From positions 103,316 through 167,315 of the forward strand of contig NZ_JAKVIR010000010.1 in the NCBI RefSeq assembly GCF_022601975.1: a stretch of 64,000 bases of DNA, in the 5' to 3' direction. The notes below the pieces were generated by a model, which saw nothing but the letters and a program-made list of their open reading frames with translations, did not search any database and was not told where the DNA came from. The position numbers and the translations under genes are program-made. The stretch comes from Pontibacter sp. E15-1 (GTDB lineage Bacteria > Bacteroidota > Bacteroidia > Cytophagales > Hymenobacteraceae). Shown here in pieces: positions 16,182 through 25,170 of the stretch; positions within the stretch are counted from its first letter, which is position 1, and each line of letters opens with the position of its first letter.

Positions 16182-17644
16182 TGCAGGTACTGCAAACCAT
16201 ACTCCGAGAGGTAGAAGTGTTGAGCACCCACGGTTCGCTGGAGGTGCCGGTTGCTGGCATTACGTTCGACTCGCGCCAGGTGCGTGAGGGCGTGGTGTTT
16301 GTGGCGGTACGCGGAGTGCAGACAGACGGGCACGACTATATAGCCAAGGCAGCGGAGGCCGGGGCGGTGGCCATTGTGTGCGAGGAACTGCCCGCCACTG
16401 TGCCGCAGGGTATACCCTTTGCGGTAGTGCAGAACACTGCGCAGGCTCTGGGGCAGATGGCCTCCGCTTTCTACGGCAACCCATCTGCCAAACTGAAGCT
16501 GGTAGGTATAACCGGCACCAACGGCAAAACCACTTCTGTCACACTATTGCACAAGTTGTTCCGGGAGCTGGGCTATCACGTGGGGCTGCTCTCCACCGTG
16601 CAAAACCAGATAGACGAGACGGTTATACCTGCCACCCATACCACCCCGGACGCGATGAAACTGAACGAGCTGTTGGCGCAAATGGTGAAAGCCGGATGCA
16701 CCCACTGCTTTATGGAGGTGAGCTCGCATGCCATGGTGCAGCAGCGCGTGGCAGGCCTTACGTTTGCGGGCGGCGTGTTCACCAACATTACCCACGACCA
16801 CCTCGACTACCACGGCACCTTCGATGAGTACATCAAAGCCAAGAAATCCTTTTTTGACATGCTGCCGAAAGGGGCCTTCGCGCTGATAAACGCAGACGAC
16901 AAACGCGGGCCTGTGATGGTGCAGAACACCAAAGCCGACGTCCGCTACTTTGCCTTGCGCAAGGCCGTGGACTTTAAGGCCCGCATCATCGACAACACTC
17001 TGCAAGGGCTGCACCTGGAGGTGGACGGCCAGGAGATCTGGTGCAAGCTGATCGGGGCCTTTAATGCCTACAACCTGCTGAGTGCCTACGGCGTGGCGGT
17101 GCTGCTGGATGAAGACCCGGTGGAGGCGCTCACCGTACTCTCGAGCCTCGACTCCGCCGCGGGCCGTTTCGACTACCTCGTGTCGGAGGGCCAGATAACC
17201 GGCATCGTGGACTACGCCCATACCCCTGACGCGCTGGAGAACGTGCTGACCACCATTCAGCAAATCCGCAACCCGACGCAGCAGGTGATCACGCTGGTGG
17301 GCTGCGGCGGCAACCGCGATGCGGCGAAGCGCCCGATAATGGCCGACATCGCCTGCCGCTACAGCGACAAGGTGATCCTGACCTCCGATAACCCGCGCTT
17401 TGAGGAGCCACAGGCCATACTGGAAGAAATGCAGAAGGGCGTAAAGCCTCTCGACTATAAAAAGACCCTGACGGTGGTGGACCGCCGCGAGGCGATTAAA
17501 ACCGCCTGTATGCTCGCCGAGCCGAACGACATTATCCTGGTGGCAGGCAAGGGCCACGAGACTTATCAGGAGGTAAAGGGCGTGCGGTATGATTTTGACG
17601 ACAAGCAAGTGCTCAGGCAAATGCTTGCGCAGCTAGGGAAATAA
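16181..17644 (+). CDS. murE: UDP-MurNAc-tripeptide ligase MurE (meso-diaminopimelate adding)
   Basis: 487 residues. It has a Mur ligase ATP-binding loop GTNGKTT (about residue 111), a central ligase domain and a C-terminal domain with SDNPR (about residue 405). The DNPR motif is the known marker for meso-diaminopimelate specificity, so this cell wall should be the Gram-negative mDAP type. It acts in the cytoplasm. The start ATG overlaps the ftsI stop by one base. Confidence 0.96.
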   Translation: MQVLQTILREVEVLSTHGSLEVPVAGITFDSRQVREGVVFVAVRGVQTDGHDYIAKAAEAGAVAIVCEELPATVPQGIPFAVVQNTAQALGQMASAFYGNPSAKLKLVGITGTNGKTTSVTLLHKLFRELGYHVGLLSTVQNQIDETVIPATHTTPDAMKLNELLAQMVKAGCTHCFMEVSSHAMVQQRVAGLTFAGGVFTNITHDHLDYHGTFDEYIKAKKSFFDMLPKGAFALINADDKRGPVMVQNTKADVRYFALRKAVDFKARIIDNTLQGLHLEVDGQEIWCKLIGAFNAYNLLSAYGVAVLLDEDPVEALTVLSSLDSAAGRFDYLVSEGQITGIVDYAHTPDALENVLTTIQQIRNPTQQVITLVGCGGNRDAAKRPIMADIACRYSDKVILTSDNPRFEEPQAILEEMQKGVKPLDYKKTLTVVDRREAIKTACMLAEPNDIILVAGKGHETYQEVKGVRYDFDDKQVLRQMLAQLGK

Positions 17645-17692
17645 ACAGGAAGCCAGCATAAAAACTAAGCAATAGAAACCGAACACGATTAA

Positions 17693-18913
17693 ATGCTCTA
17701 CTACCTCTTCACATACCTCGACCGCGAATACGATTTTTTCGGAGCAGGTGTATTCCAATACATCTCTTTCCGGGCGGGTATGGCTACGCTGGTGTCGCTG
17801 CTGATTGCGATGATTTTTGGCGGGAAACTGATAAAAGTCCTGCAGCGCAAGCAGGTGGGGGAGAGCATCCGTGACCTTGGCCTGGAAGGGCAGTTGGAGA
17901 AGCGCGGTACCCCGACCATGGGCGGCCTCATCATCCTGTTTGCCATCCTGGTGCCGACGCTGCTTTTCGCAAGGCTCGATAATATCTACATTCTCCTGAT
18001 GCTGGTGTCCACCGTCTGGTTGGGGCTGATCGGGTTTCTGGATGATTATATCAAGGTGTTCAAGAAGAACAAGGAGGGGCTAGCCGGGCGTTTCAAGATT
18101 CTGGGGCAGGTCGGCCTCGGGCTGATCGTGGGCCTGACGCTGTACTTCAGCGACGACGTAACGGTGCGGCAGTACGTGTTCTCCGACGGCTCGACCTCGG
18201 CGGTAAACGCAACCAGCAAGTTTATGGACGTCAAGTCGATGATCACCACCATCCCGTTCCGGAAGAACAACGAGCTGGACTACTGCAACCTGTTTGCGTT
18301 CGCAGGGCCGCTCTTTCAGGATTGGTCCTGTTATTTATACATCCCTTTCGTGATCCTGATCATCACGGCGGTATCGAACGGAGCCAACATCACCGACGGC
18401 ATCGACGGCCTGGCGGCAGGCACCTCGGCCATTATCGGCATGACGCTGGCAATCTTCACCTACGTGTCGGGTAACACCATTTTCGCGGACTACCTCGACA
18501 TCATGTTTATACCCAACTCCGGCGAGCTGGCCATTTTCTGTCTCGCCTTTGTGGGGGCCTGCGTGGGTTTCCTGTGGTATAACACCTATCCGGCCCAGGT
18601 ATTTATGGGCGACACAGGCAGCCTGGCCATCGGGGGCATTATCGCCGTGCTGGCTCTGATCGTGCGGAAAGAACTGCTGATTCCGATCCTGTGCGGCATC
18701 TTCCTGGTAGAAAACCTGTCGGTGATGCTGCAGGTGAGTTACTTCAAGTACACGCGCAAGAAATACGGCGAGGGCCGGCGGATATTCAAAATGTCGCCGC
18801 TGCACCACCATTACCAGAAATCGGGCTATCACGAGTCGAAGATCGTGGGGCGCTTCTGGATCGTGGGCATCATGCTGGCCATCCTGACCTTGGCGACTTT
18901 GAAACTGCGATAA
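17693..18913 (+). CDS. mraY: Phospho-MurNAc-pentapeptide transferase MraY
   Basis: 406 residues with about ten transmembrane segments. Conserved blocks: KRGTPTMGG (about residue 67), the aspartate pair in GFLDDYIK (about 115), [12 protein letters not shown] (about 235) and the C-terminal MSPLHHHY (about 368). The length, above the 360 of E. coli, reflects an insertion between the early helices that is common in Bacteroidota. MraY makes lipid I on the inner face of the membrane. Confidence 0.96.
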   Translation: MLYYLFTYLDREYDFFGAGVFQYISFRAGMATLVSLLIAMIFGGKLIKVLQRKQVGESIRDLGLEGQLEKRGTPTMGGLIILFAILVPTLLFARLDNIYILLMLVSTVWLGLIGFLDDYIKVFKKNKEGLAGRFKILGQVGLGLIVGLTLYFSDDVTVRQYVFSDGSTSAVNATSKFMDVKSMITTIPFRKNNELDYCNLFAFAGPLFQDWSCYLYIPFVILIITAVSNGANITDGIDGLAAGTSAIIGMTLAIFTYVSGNTIFADYLDIMFIPNSGELAIFCLAFVGACVGFLWYNTYPAQVFMGDTGSLAIGGIIAVLALIVRKELLIPILCGIFLVENLSVMLQVSYFKYTRKKYGEGRRIFKMSPLHHHYQKSGYHESKIVGRFWIVGIMLAILTLATLKLR

Positions 18914-18920
18914 GCGTGGT

Positions 18921-18946
18921 GTTTCGTTTTTCGGAATTCGTTTTTA
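18921..18946. repeat. CGAAAAACG-type short repeat, left flank of the four-helix-bundle gene
   Basis: Plus-strand GTTTCGTTTTTCGGAATTCG and following Ts; its reverse complement contains CGAAAAACGAAAC. Similar CGAAAAACGA words lie after the gene (19326-19360) and before fabD (36126-36159). The left and right copies point toward each other and flank the inserted gene. Confidence 0.45.
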
Positions 18947-18967
18947 GATAAAACTCAAGTTTGAGCT

Positions 18968-19363
18968 ATGGTGAATTTTACTGAATTGGATGTATGGAAA
19001 AAAAGCCGCGAATTGGCCAATGACATCTACAGTATTACGAAATCATTTCCTAAAGAAGAGTTATTCGGTTTGACGAATCAGATGAGGCGAGCAGCTGTAT
19101 CGGTAGTGTCAAACATAGCAGAGGGCTGTGGGAGACAGCATACGAAAGATGCGATACAGTTCTTTTACATTGCCAGAGGCTCTGCTTTTGAACTGGAAGC
19201 TCAGGTGCTGATTGCTTATGACCAAAAATACCTGGCAGAAAGTATACTGGAGTCGACTCTGGAGCAGCTAGCTAAATGCAAGCAATTGCTAAACGGCTTC
19301 ATTAATTACTACAAGAATCGTTCAGCGAAAAACGATACACGAAACACGAACAACGAACAATGA
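18968..19363 (+). CDS. Four-helix-bundle protein (23S rRNA intervening-sequence protein family)
   Basis: 131 residues, all helical, with family blocks FTELDVWKKSRELANDIY (residues 4-21), FGLTNQMRRAAVSVVSNIAEG (about 53) and the C-terminal helix region. Proteins of this family were first found in intervening sequences of 23S rRNA and are scattered widely in Bacteroidota; the molecular role is not settled. It interrupts the otherwise standard dcw order between mraY and murD, its base composition is more AT-rich than its neighbours, and CGAAAAACG-type repeats lie on both sides, so I infer insertion by a small mobile unit. Its TGA overlaps the murD ATG, so murD translation may now depend on it. 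Confidence 0.88.
   Translation: MVNFTELDVWKKSRELANDIYSITKSFPKEELFGLTNQMRRAAVSVVSNIAEGCGRQHTKDAIQFFYIARGSAFELEAQVLIAYDQKYLAESILESTLEQLAKCKQLLNGFINYYKNRSAKNDTRNTNNEQ
19326..19358. repeat. CGAAAAACG-type short repeat, right flank of the four-helix-bundle gene
   Basis: A run of CGAAAAACGATACACGAAAC followed by CGAACAACGAAC words, covering the last codons of the four-helix-bundle gene up to the murD start. It is the inward-facing partner of 18921-18946. Confidence 0.4.
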
Positions 19364-20703
19364 GAATAGCGATACTAGGAGCAGGAGAGAGTGGAGTAGG
19401 GGCCGCTTTGCTGGCAAAGGCAAAGGGGCTCGATGTGTTTGTGTCGGATATGGGGGAGATAAAGGAGCAGTATAAAGCCAAGCTGGCCACGGCGGCCATA
19501 CCCTTTGAGGAGGGAACGCATACGCTCGAAAAGATCCTGAGTGCAAAAGAGATCATCAAGAGCCCGGGCATTCCCGACAAGGCTTCGATTATACAGGAGG
19601 CGATGAAACGCGACATCCCGATCATCTCGGAGATTGAGTTTGCCGGGAGGTATACCGATGCCAGGTTTATCTGCATCACGGGCACCAACGGCAAAACGAC
19701 GTCCACGCTCCTGACATACCATTTGCTGAAGAGCGCAGGCATCAACGTGGGTCTGGCCGGTAATATCGGCGAGAGCCTGGCGGAGAAGGTGATCGACAAC
19801 AAGCACGACTATTACGTGGTGGAGCTGAGCAGCTTCCAGCTGGATAACATGTACCAGTTCAAGGCGCACATCGCCGTGCTCACCAACATCACCCCCGACC
19901 ACCTTGACCGCTATGAGTATAGTATGGAGAAGTATGCCGCGTCTAAAATGCGTGTGGCGCAAAACATGACCGGTGCCGACTTCTTCCTCTACAATGCCGA
20001 CGACGAGAACATCGCCAGGGCGTTTGATGGCGCGTCGTTTGCCGGCACAGCGGTGCCCTTCACCTTAAAAGGCGCCGACAAAGGCAAAGTATACCTCGAG
20101 GGGCAAAATATAAAAGTGGATGTGAAGTTTTATGAGGGGACGGTAGACACGTCTAAATCAAGCCTGATCGGGAAGCACAACCAGTACAACACCATGGCTG
20201 CCGTTGCCGTGGCCAAACTGCTGAAAGTGGAGGATGCTGTGATTGCGCAGGCCCTCGAGACCTTCCAGAACGCAGACCACCGCTTGCAGGAGGTTGGCGT
20301 TGCAAAGGAAGTGACCTATATAAACGACTCGAAAGCCACCAACGTGGAGGCAGTGTGGTACGCGCTGGAAGGCATTAAGCAGCCCATCATCTGGATTGCG
20401 GGCGGCGTGGACAAAGGCAACGACTACAGCAGCCTGGTAGAACTGGCCCGTGAGAAAGTGAAAGTGCTCGTGTGCCTGGGCAAAGACAACCAGAAGTTGA
20501 AAGAGGCCTTCGGGAGAGTGGTGCCGATTATTGCGGAAACCACCTCCATCGACTACGCCGTGCGCCTGAGCCGCTCGCTGGCAACGCCCGGAGACGTGGT
20601 GCTGCTGTCGCCGGCCTGCGCCAGCTTCGATTTGTTCGACAATTACGAGCACCGCGGGCAGCGTTTTAAGGAGGCCGTGGAAAAAATAGTGCTGAAGAAA
20701 TAA
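19360..20703 (+). CDS. murD: UDP-MurNAc-L-alanine:D-glutamate ligase MurD
   Basis: 447 residues. An N-terminal Rossmann-like UDP-binding domain (AILGAGESGVGAALL) is followed by the ATP loop ITGTNGKTTSTLL (about residue 108), VELSSFQLD and NITPDHLDR (about 180), and a C-terminal domain with GGVDKGNDY. It adds D-glutamate to UDP-MurNAc-L-Ala in the cytoplasm. The start overlaps the stop of the inserted four-helix-bundle gene as ATGA. Confidence 0.96.
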   Translation: MRIAILGAGESGVGAALLAKAKGLDVFVSDMGEIKEQYKAKLATAAIPFEEGTHTLEKILSAKEIIKSPGIPDKASIIQEAMKRDIPIISEIEFAGRYTDARFICITGTNGKTTSTLLTYHLLKSAGINVGLAGNIGESLAEKVIDNKHDYYVVELSSFQLDNMYQFKAHIAVLTNITPDHLDRYEYSMEKYAASKMRVAQNMTGADFFLYNADDENIARAFDGASFAGTAVPFTLKGADKGKVYLEGQNIKVDVKFYEGTVDTSKSSLIGKHNQYNTMAAVAVAKLLKVEDAVIAQALETFQNADHRLQEVGVAKEVTYINDSKATNVEAVWYALEGIKQPIIWIAGGVDKGNDYSSLVELAREKVKVLVCLGKDNQKLKEAFGRVVPIIAETTSIDYAVRLSRSLATPGDVVLLSPACASFDLFDNYEHRGQRFKEAVEKIVLKK

Positions 20704-20730
20704 GGTATACATAGCCAAAGCCAAAGGTTT

Positions 20731-21897
20731 ATGATAAAGCAGTTGTTGCAGAAGAACATGAAGGGGGATGCCGTGTTATGGGGCATCGTGATCATCTTTT
20801 CGCTGATCAGCGTGGCCGTGGTGTATTCTGCGACGGGTACCCTGGCCTACAAGAAGATGGAGGGCAACACCGAGTATTTCCTCTTCAAGCACTCCTTTCT
20901 GATCATCGTTGGGCTTGCCTTTATGTGGGCCGCCCACAAAATCAACTACCGCTATTACTCGAAGCTGTCGTTACTGGCCCTGATTTTATCGGCCCCCTTG
21001 CTGATCATCACCTACTTCTATGGCTCGAACATCAACGAGGCCTCCCGCTGGATCACGATTCCGGTGATCAACCAGACATTCCAGCCATCGGATTTGGCCA
21101 AACTGGCGCTTATCTCATACCTGGCCAGCATGCTGTCGAAGCGGCAGCAGGTGCTGCACGACTTTAAGGGAACCCTGATGCCTATCTTTGGCTGGACCGT
21201 TTTCATTTGCGCCTTTATCGCGCTTACCAACACCTCTACCGCTGTTTTGCTTTTTGCCACGTGCCTGTTGCTGATGTTCATTGGCCGTGTGCCAATAAAG
21301 TTTCTGGCCGGCGTGGTAGTGGTAGGTATCGTAGCGGGAGGCATCGGTTTGGCGGTCGGGCAGCGTATGGACACGGCCATTAGCCGCGTGCAGGATTTCA
21401 TGGACCCGAATGAGGTGCCCTTCCAGCTGGAGCAGTCCTATATAGCCATCGCCACAGGCGGCGTGGTGGGCAAGGGGCCCGGCAACAGCGACCAGCGCGA
21501 CATCCTGCCCCACCCATACTCCGACTTTATCTACTCCATCATTCTGGAGGAATACGGCCTGATAGGCGGTGTGACTGTCCTGTTTATGTACCTCGCGCTC
21601 CTCTACCGCGGCCTCGTGACCGTGAGCAAGAGCAATGGCGCGTTCGGCGGACTCCTGTCTGCCGGGCTTAGCTTTAGCCTGGTACTGCAGGGGATGGTGA
21701 ACATGGCCGTGGCCGTGGGCCTGGGTCCGATCACGGGTCTGCCACTGCCCTTGCTGAGTATGGGCGGTACCTCGCTGATCTTTACCGGTATCTCCATCGG
21801 GATTATCCTGAGTGTGAGCCGCAGCGAGGACGACCTGGAGCGCAACGCCATGGCCACTACCGTGAACAAACCGCTAAACGCACCCGTGAATGCCTAA
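20731..21897 (+). CDS. ftsW: Septal peptidoglycan glycosyltransferase FtsW (SEDS family)
   Basis: 388 residues with about ten transmembrane spans and SEDS-family blocks, including QPSDLAKLALISYLA (about residue 113) and GKGPGNSDQRDILPHPYSD (about residue 250), and the late GLPLPLLSMGGTS. FtsW polymerises lipid II at the septum together with FtsI. The stop codon overlaps murG by 8 bases. Confidence 0.96.
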   Translation: MIKQLLQKNMKGDAVLWGIVIIFSLISVAVVYSATGTLAYKKMEGNTEYFLFKHSFLIIVGLAFMWAAHKINYRYYSKLSLLALILSAPLLIITYFYGSNINEASRWITIPVINQTFQPSDLAKLALISYLASMLSKRQQVLHDFKGTLMPIFGWTVFICAFIALTNTSTAVLLFATCLLLMFIGRVPIKFLAGVVVVGIVAGGIGLAVGQRMDTAISRVQDFMDPNEVPFQLEQSYIAIATGGVVGKGPGNSDQRDILPHPYSDFIYSIILEEYGLIGGVTVLFMYLALLYRGLVTVSKSNGAFGGLLSAGLSFSLVLQGMVNMAVAVGLGPITGLPLPLLSMGGTSLIFTGISIGIILSVSRSEDDLERNAMATTVNKPLNAPVNA

Positions 21898-23002
21898 GCC
21901 GAACCGACCATATCGCATCATCATCAGCGGGGGCGGCACCGGCGGGCACATCTACCCGGCCGTGGCCATCGCTAACCAGCTGAGAGCCGTGAACCCGGAT
22001 GCAGACATTCTGTTTGTCGGGGCCAAGGGGCGCATGGAAATGACCCGGGTGCCGGAGGCAGGCTATAAGATCGTGGGACTCTGGATCAGTGGGCTGCAGC
22101 GCCGTCTCACTTTGGATAACCTGTCTTTTCCGCTGAAGGTGTTTTCCAGTGTGCGTGCAGCGCATAAAATCATACAGGAGTTTAAGCCCGACGCTGTGGT
22201 GGGTATGGGCGGCTATGCCAGCGGTCCGCTGCTGTATGCCGCTACGGCCCGAAACATACCCGCCCTTATTCAGGAGCAGAATTCGTATGCGGGCATAACC
22301 AACAAGCTGCTGGCCAGGCGTGTGGACCGGGTCTGTGTGGCCTATCCGAACATGCAGCGGTTTTTCCCCGCCGAAAAGCTGGTGCTGACCGGTAACCCGG
22401 TGCGCAGCGACATCATGGACAGCCAGCAGAAGCGGCAGGAGGCCTTGCAGCACTTTGGCCTGGTGGGCACGAAGAAAACGATCCTGGTGATTGGCGGGAG
22501 CCTGGGCGCCCGAACCATCAACCATAGCATTGCGGCCGGGCTGCAGCAGATACTGGAGGCAGGCCACCAGCTGATCTGGCAAACCGGCAAAGCCTATATA
22601 GCCGAGGCGCAGGCGCTGGAGGAGAAACACAAAGCACAGGACGTACGCGCCTTCGACTTTATCCGGCGCATGGACCTGGCCTATGCCGCCGCTGACGTCG
22701 TGATCTCGCGTGCGGGGGCGCTTTCTATCTCGGAGCTGTGCCTGGCAGGCAAACCCGCGGTGCTGGTGCCCTCGCCCAATGTGGCAGAAGACCACCAGAC
22801 GAAAAACGCCATGGCCCTGGTAGAGCAGCACGCGGCCCTGCTGGTGCGCGATGCCGAGGCGGCAGAGAAACTGATCCCGACGGCACTGGAGCTAACCGGG
22901 GACGAGCAGGAGCAAAAGCGCCTTCAGGCCAATATCCTGAAAATGGGGCGCCCCAATGCAGCTGTAGAAATTGTGAACGAGCTTTTGAAACTGATCAAAT
23001 GA
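21890..23002 (+). CDS. murG: UDP-GlcNAc:lipid I N-acetylglucosaminyltransferase MurG
   Basis: 370 residues, GT-B fold. The N-terminal glycine loop SGGGTGGHIYPAVAIA (about residue 11) and the second-domain GGSLGARTIN (about 204) are conserved. It adds GlcNAc to lipid I to make lipid II at the inner face of the membrane. The TGA stop overlaps the murC ATG. Confidence 0.96.
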   Translation: MPKPNRPYRIIISGGGTGGHIYPAVAIANQLRAVNPDADILFVGAKGRMEMTRVPEAGYKIVGLWISGLQRRLTLDNLSFPLKVFSSVRAAHKIIQEFKPDAVVGMGGYASGPLLYAATARNIPALIQEQNSYAGITNKLLARRVDRVCVAYPNMQRFFPAEKLVLTGNPVRSDIMDSQQKRQEALQHFGLVGTKKTILVIGGSLGARTINHSIAAGLQQILEAGHQLIWQTGKAYIAEAQALEEKHKAQDVRAFDFIRRMDLAYAAADVVISRAGALSISELCLAGKPAVLVPSPNVAEDHQTKNAMALVEQHAALLVRDAEAAEKLIPTALELTGDEQEQKRLQANILKMGRPNAAVEIVNELLKLIK

Positions 23003-24408
23003 AACTGGAGGACTATTCATACATCTACTTCCTGGGCATCGGCGGCATCGGTATGAGCGCCATTGCCCGCTGGTTCAACGCCAAGGGCTACCCGGTGTGG
23101 GGGTATGACAAGACGCGCACCGCCCTGACCGAGACCCTGGAACAGGAGGGAATCGGCGTGCATTATACCGATGATGTGAGCCTGCTGCCGCGCGAGGTGC
23201 TCCAGCACAAAGCAGAGACCCTGGTCGTGCTGACACCAGCCATACCGGCCAACCACACGGAATGGGCCTACCTGAAAGCCGAAGGCTATACCATCAAAAA
23301 GCGTTCGGAGGTGTTGGGCATCATCACGGCTTCGGCCTATACCGTGGCAGTGGCCGGCACGCATGGCAAAACCACCACCTCCTCCATCGTGACGCACCTG
23401 CTGCACCACGCTGGCGTAGACTGCTCGGCCTTTCTGGGCGGCATTGCCACCAACCTCAACTCCAACTTGCTGATAGGCAGCGGCGACACAGCGCAGGAAG
23501 TGATTGTGGTGGAGGCCGATGAGTATGACCGGTCTTTCCTAACGCTCTTCCCGGATGTGGCCATCGTAACCTCCGCAGACCCGGACCATCTGGACATATA
23601 TGGCGACAAGGAGGAACTGATCCGCACTTTCCAGCGGTTCGTGAGCCAGATAAAGCCCGGCGGCTACCTGTTTATACACCACAGCGTGGATGCGCGCCTG
23701 ACGGATACGGTACAGCAAGGGGTACGGGTGGTAACGTATGGTTTAGACAGCGGGGAAGCGCACTTGCAACAGCTGCAGATCAACGGCCGCTGGTTCGAGT
23801 TTGATGCCGTGAGCCCTTTCGGGAACGTCACGGGGTTGCGCCTCGGTGTGCCTGGCTTCCACAACGCGGAGAACACCCTGGCTGCCCTGCTGGCGGCGCA
23901 GGTATTGCAGGTGCCGGGGCAGGAAATCCGGAGTGGCGTGGAGTCGTTTACGGGTGTGAAGCGCCGCTTCGAGTTTGTGTACGAATCCAAGAAAAAAGTA
24001 TACATTGACGATTACGCACACCACCCCAAAGAGATCGACGCATTCATGACTTCGCTGCGTGCGCTCTACCAAAACAAGAGAATTTTAGTGATATTTCAGC
24101 CCCACCTTTTCAGCCGCACGCGCGACTTTGCAGACGAGTTCGCAGAGAGCCTGAGCAAGGCTGATAAACTGATATTGCTGGATATATACCCCGCACGGGA
24201 AAATCCCATCCCGGGAGTGACTTCAGACATGATTTTGGCGAAGGTACAGTGCCCCGAAAAAATGCTGTTGCGCAAAGAGGAAGTGTTGGAAAAACTGTCC
24301 AAAAACACGGATTTCGATGTTTTAGCAACTATTGGCGCAGGAGACATCGACATGCTAGTCAGGCCATTAAGAATTTTTTTAGAAAATAACGGAGATGGGC
24401 TTGAATAG
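22999..24408 (+). CDS. murC: UDP-MurNAc:L-alanine ligase MurC
   Basis: 469 residues from ATG 22999, which overlaps the murG stop; the open frame extends upstream inside murG but that leader has no family match. It starts with the UDP-binding loop FLGIGGIGMSAIA (about residue 12), and has the ATP loop AGTHGKTTTSS (about 115), VEADEYDRSF (about 170), and DDYAHHPKEI (about 335). It adds L-alanine to UDP-MurNAc. The last 14 bases overlap ftsQ. Confidence 0.95.
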   Translation: MKLEDYSYIYFLGIGGIGMSAIARWFNAKGYPVWGYDKTRTALTETLEQEGIGVHYTDDVSLLPREVLQHKAETLVVLTPAIPANHTEWAYLKAEGYTIKKRSEVLGIITASAYTVAVAGTHGKTTTSSIVTHLLHHAGVDCSAFLGGIATNLNSNLLIGSGDTAQEVIVVEADEYDRSFLTLFPDVAIVTSADPDHLDIYGDKEELIRTFQRFVSQIKPGGYLFIHHSVDARLTDTVQQGVRVVTYGLDSGEAHLQQLQINGRWFEFDAVSPFGNVTGLRLGVPGFHNAENTLAALLAAQVLQVPGQEIRSGVESFTGVKRRFEFVYESKKKVYIDDYAHHPKEIDAFMTSLRALYQNKRILVIFQPHLFSRTRDFADEFAESLSKADKLILLDIYPARENPIPGVTSDMILAKVQCPEKMLLRKEEVLEKLSKNTDFDVLATIGAGDIDMLVRPLRIFLENNGDGLE

Positions 24409-25159
24409 TAAGATAAAATCTTTAATTTTTGCAGGTTGTAGCGTGGCTACAATGGGTGCTTTGGCGGCATTTGCGTCTTCGCGGCAGAATGAAAAGATAT
24501 GTGAAAAAGTGTCAATTTCTATTGATAATGAGTACAATAATTACTTTATTAGCGATAAGGAGGTTCGGGATTTGCTCACGCGTGAAGGCGAGCGGAAACT
24601 GGAGGGCCTATCGAACCGGGACATCGATCTGAAAAACCTGGAAAAACGCATCGAGACAAACAAGTTTGTGAAAGAAGCGGAGGTTTCCAGGGGATTAGAC
24701 GGTAACGTGCATGTGCAGGTAAAGCAGACAAGGCCTATAGCAAGAATTATACGACCAAACCAACAGGATGTCTACATAGACGCAGAGGGCGGCATACTGC
24801 CCTTGTCCGACAGATACACCGCTCGTGTAATCCCCATTACAAAGTCAACACTTATTAAGGCATCTGACAGTGGATTCTTTCAGGATTCCACAGGCCAGTC
24901 TTACCTTTCTTTGTTGGAGTTTATTGAGCAGGACGCGTTTTGGAAAGCGCAGCTTGCCCAAATGCACATCAACGGTGCGGGCGAGGTGTCGTTTTTGCCC
25001 CAGGTGGGCGAGCACACCATCGAGTTTGGCAAGCCCGTCAGGGTGGAGCAGAAATTTAAAAAGTTAATGATCTTCTATAAGGAAGTGCTGCCCTCGATGG
25101 GCTGGGACCGATACAAGAGAGTTAACGTGGAGTACGAAGATCAGATTATTTGCGAATAA
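24395..25159 (+). CDS. ftsQ: Cell division protein FtsQ/DivIB
   Basis: 254 residues: a short cytoplasmic tail, one hydrophobic span (about 9-27) and a periplasmic part with a POTRA-like segment (about 45-115) and the FtsQ beta domain. Similarity is low, as is normal for FtsQ, but the topology and the place between murC and ftsA are decisive. It links early and late divisome proteins. The first 100 bases are noticeably more AT-rich than neighbouring genes. Confidence 0.85.
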   Translation: MGLNSKIKSLIFAGCSVATMGALAAFASSRQNEKICEKVSISIDNEYNNYFISDKEVRDLLTREGERKLEGLSNRDIDLKNLEKRIETNKFVKEAEVSRGLDGNVHVQVKQTRPIARIIRPNQQDVYIDAEGGILPLSDRYTARVIPITKSTLIKASDSGFFQDSTGQSYLSLLEFIEQDAFWKAQLAQMHINGAGEVSFLPQVGEHTIEFGKPVRVEQKFKKLMIFYKEVLPSMGWDRYKRVNVEYEDQIICE

Positions 25160-25170
25160 CACATAAAGAT

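Noticed and set aside
16544..17620. Long minus-strand open frame opposite murE (358 codons)
   Set aside because: Antisense shadow of the murE coding sequence; histidine- and valine-rich with no family.
22738..22998. N-terminal extension of murC inside murG
   Set aside because: The frame is open but residues before 22999 are arginine- and glycine-rich shadow sequence; the ATG overlapping the murG stop starts the conserved domain.
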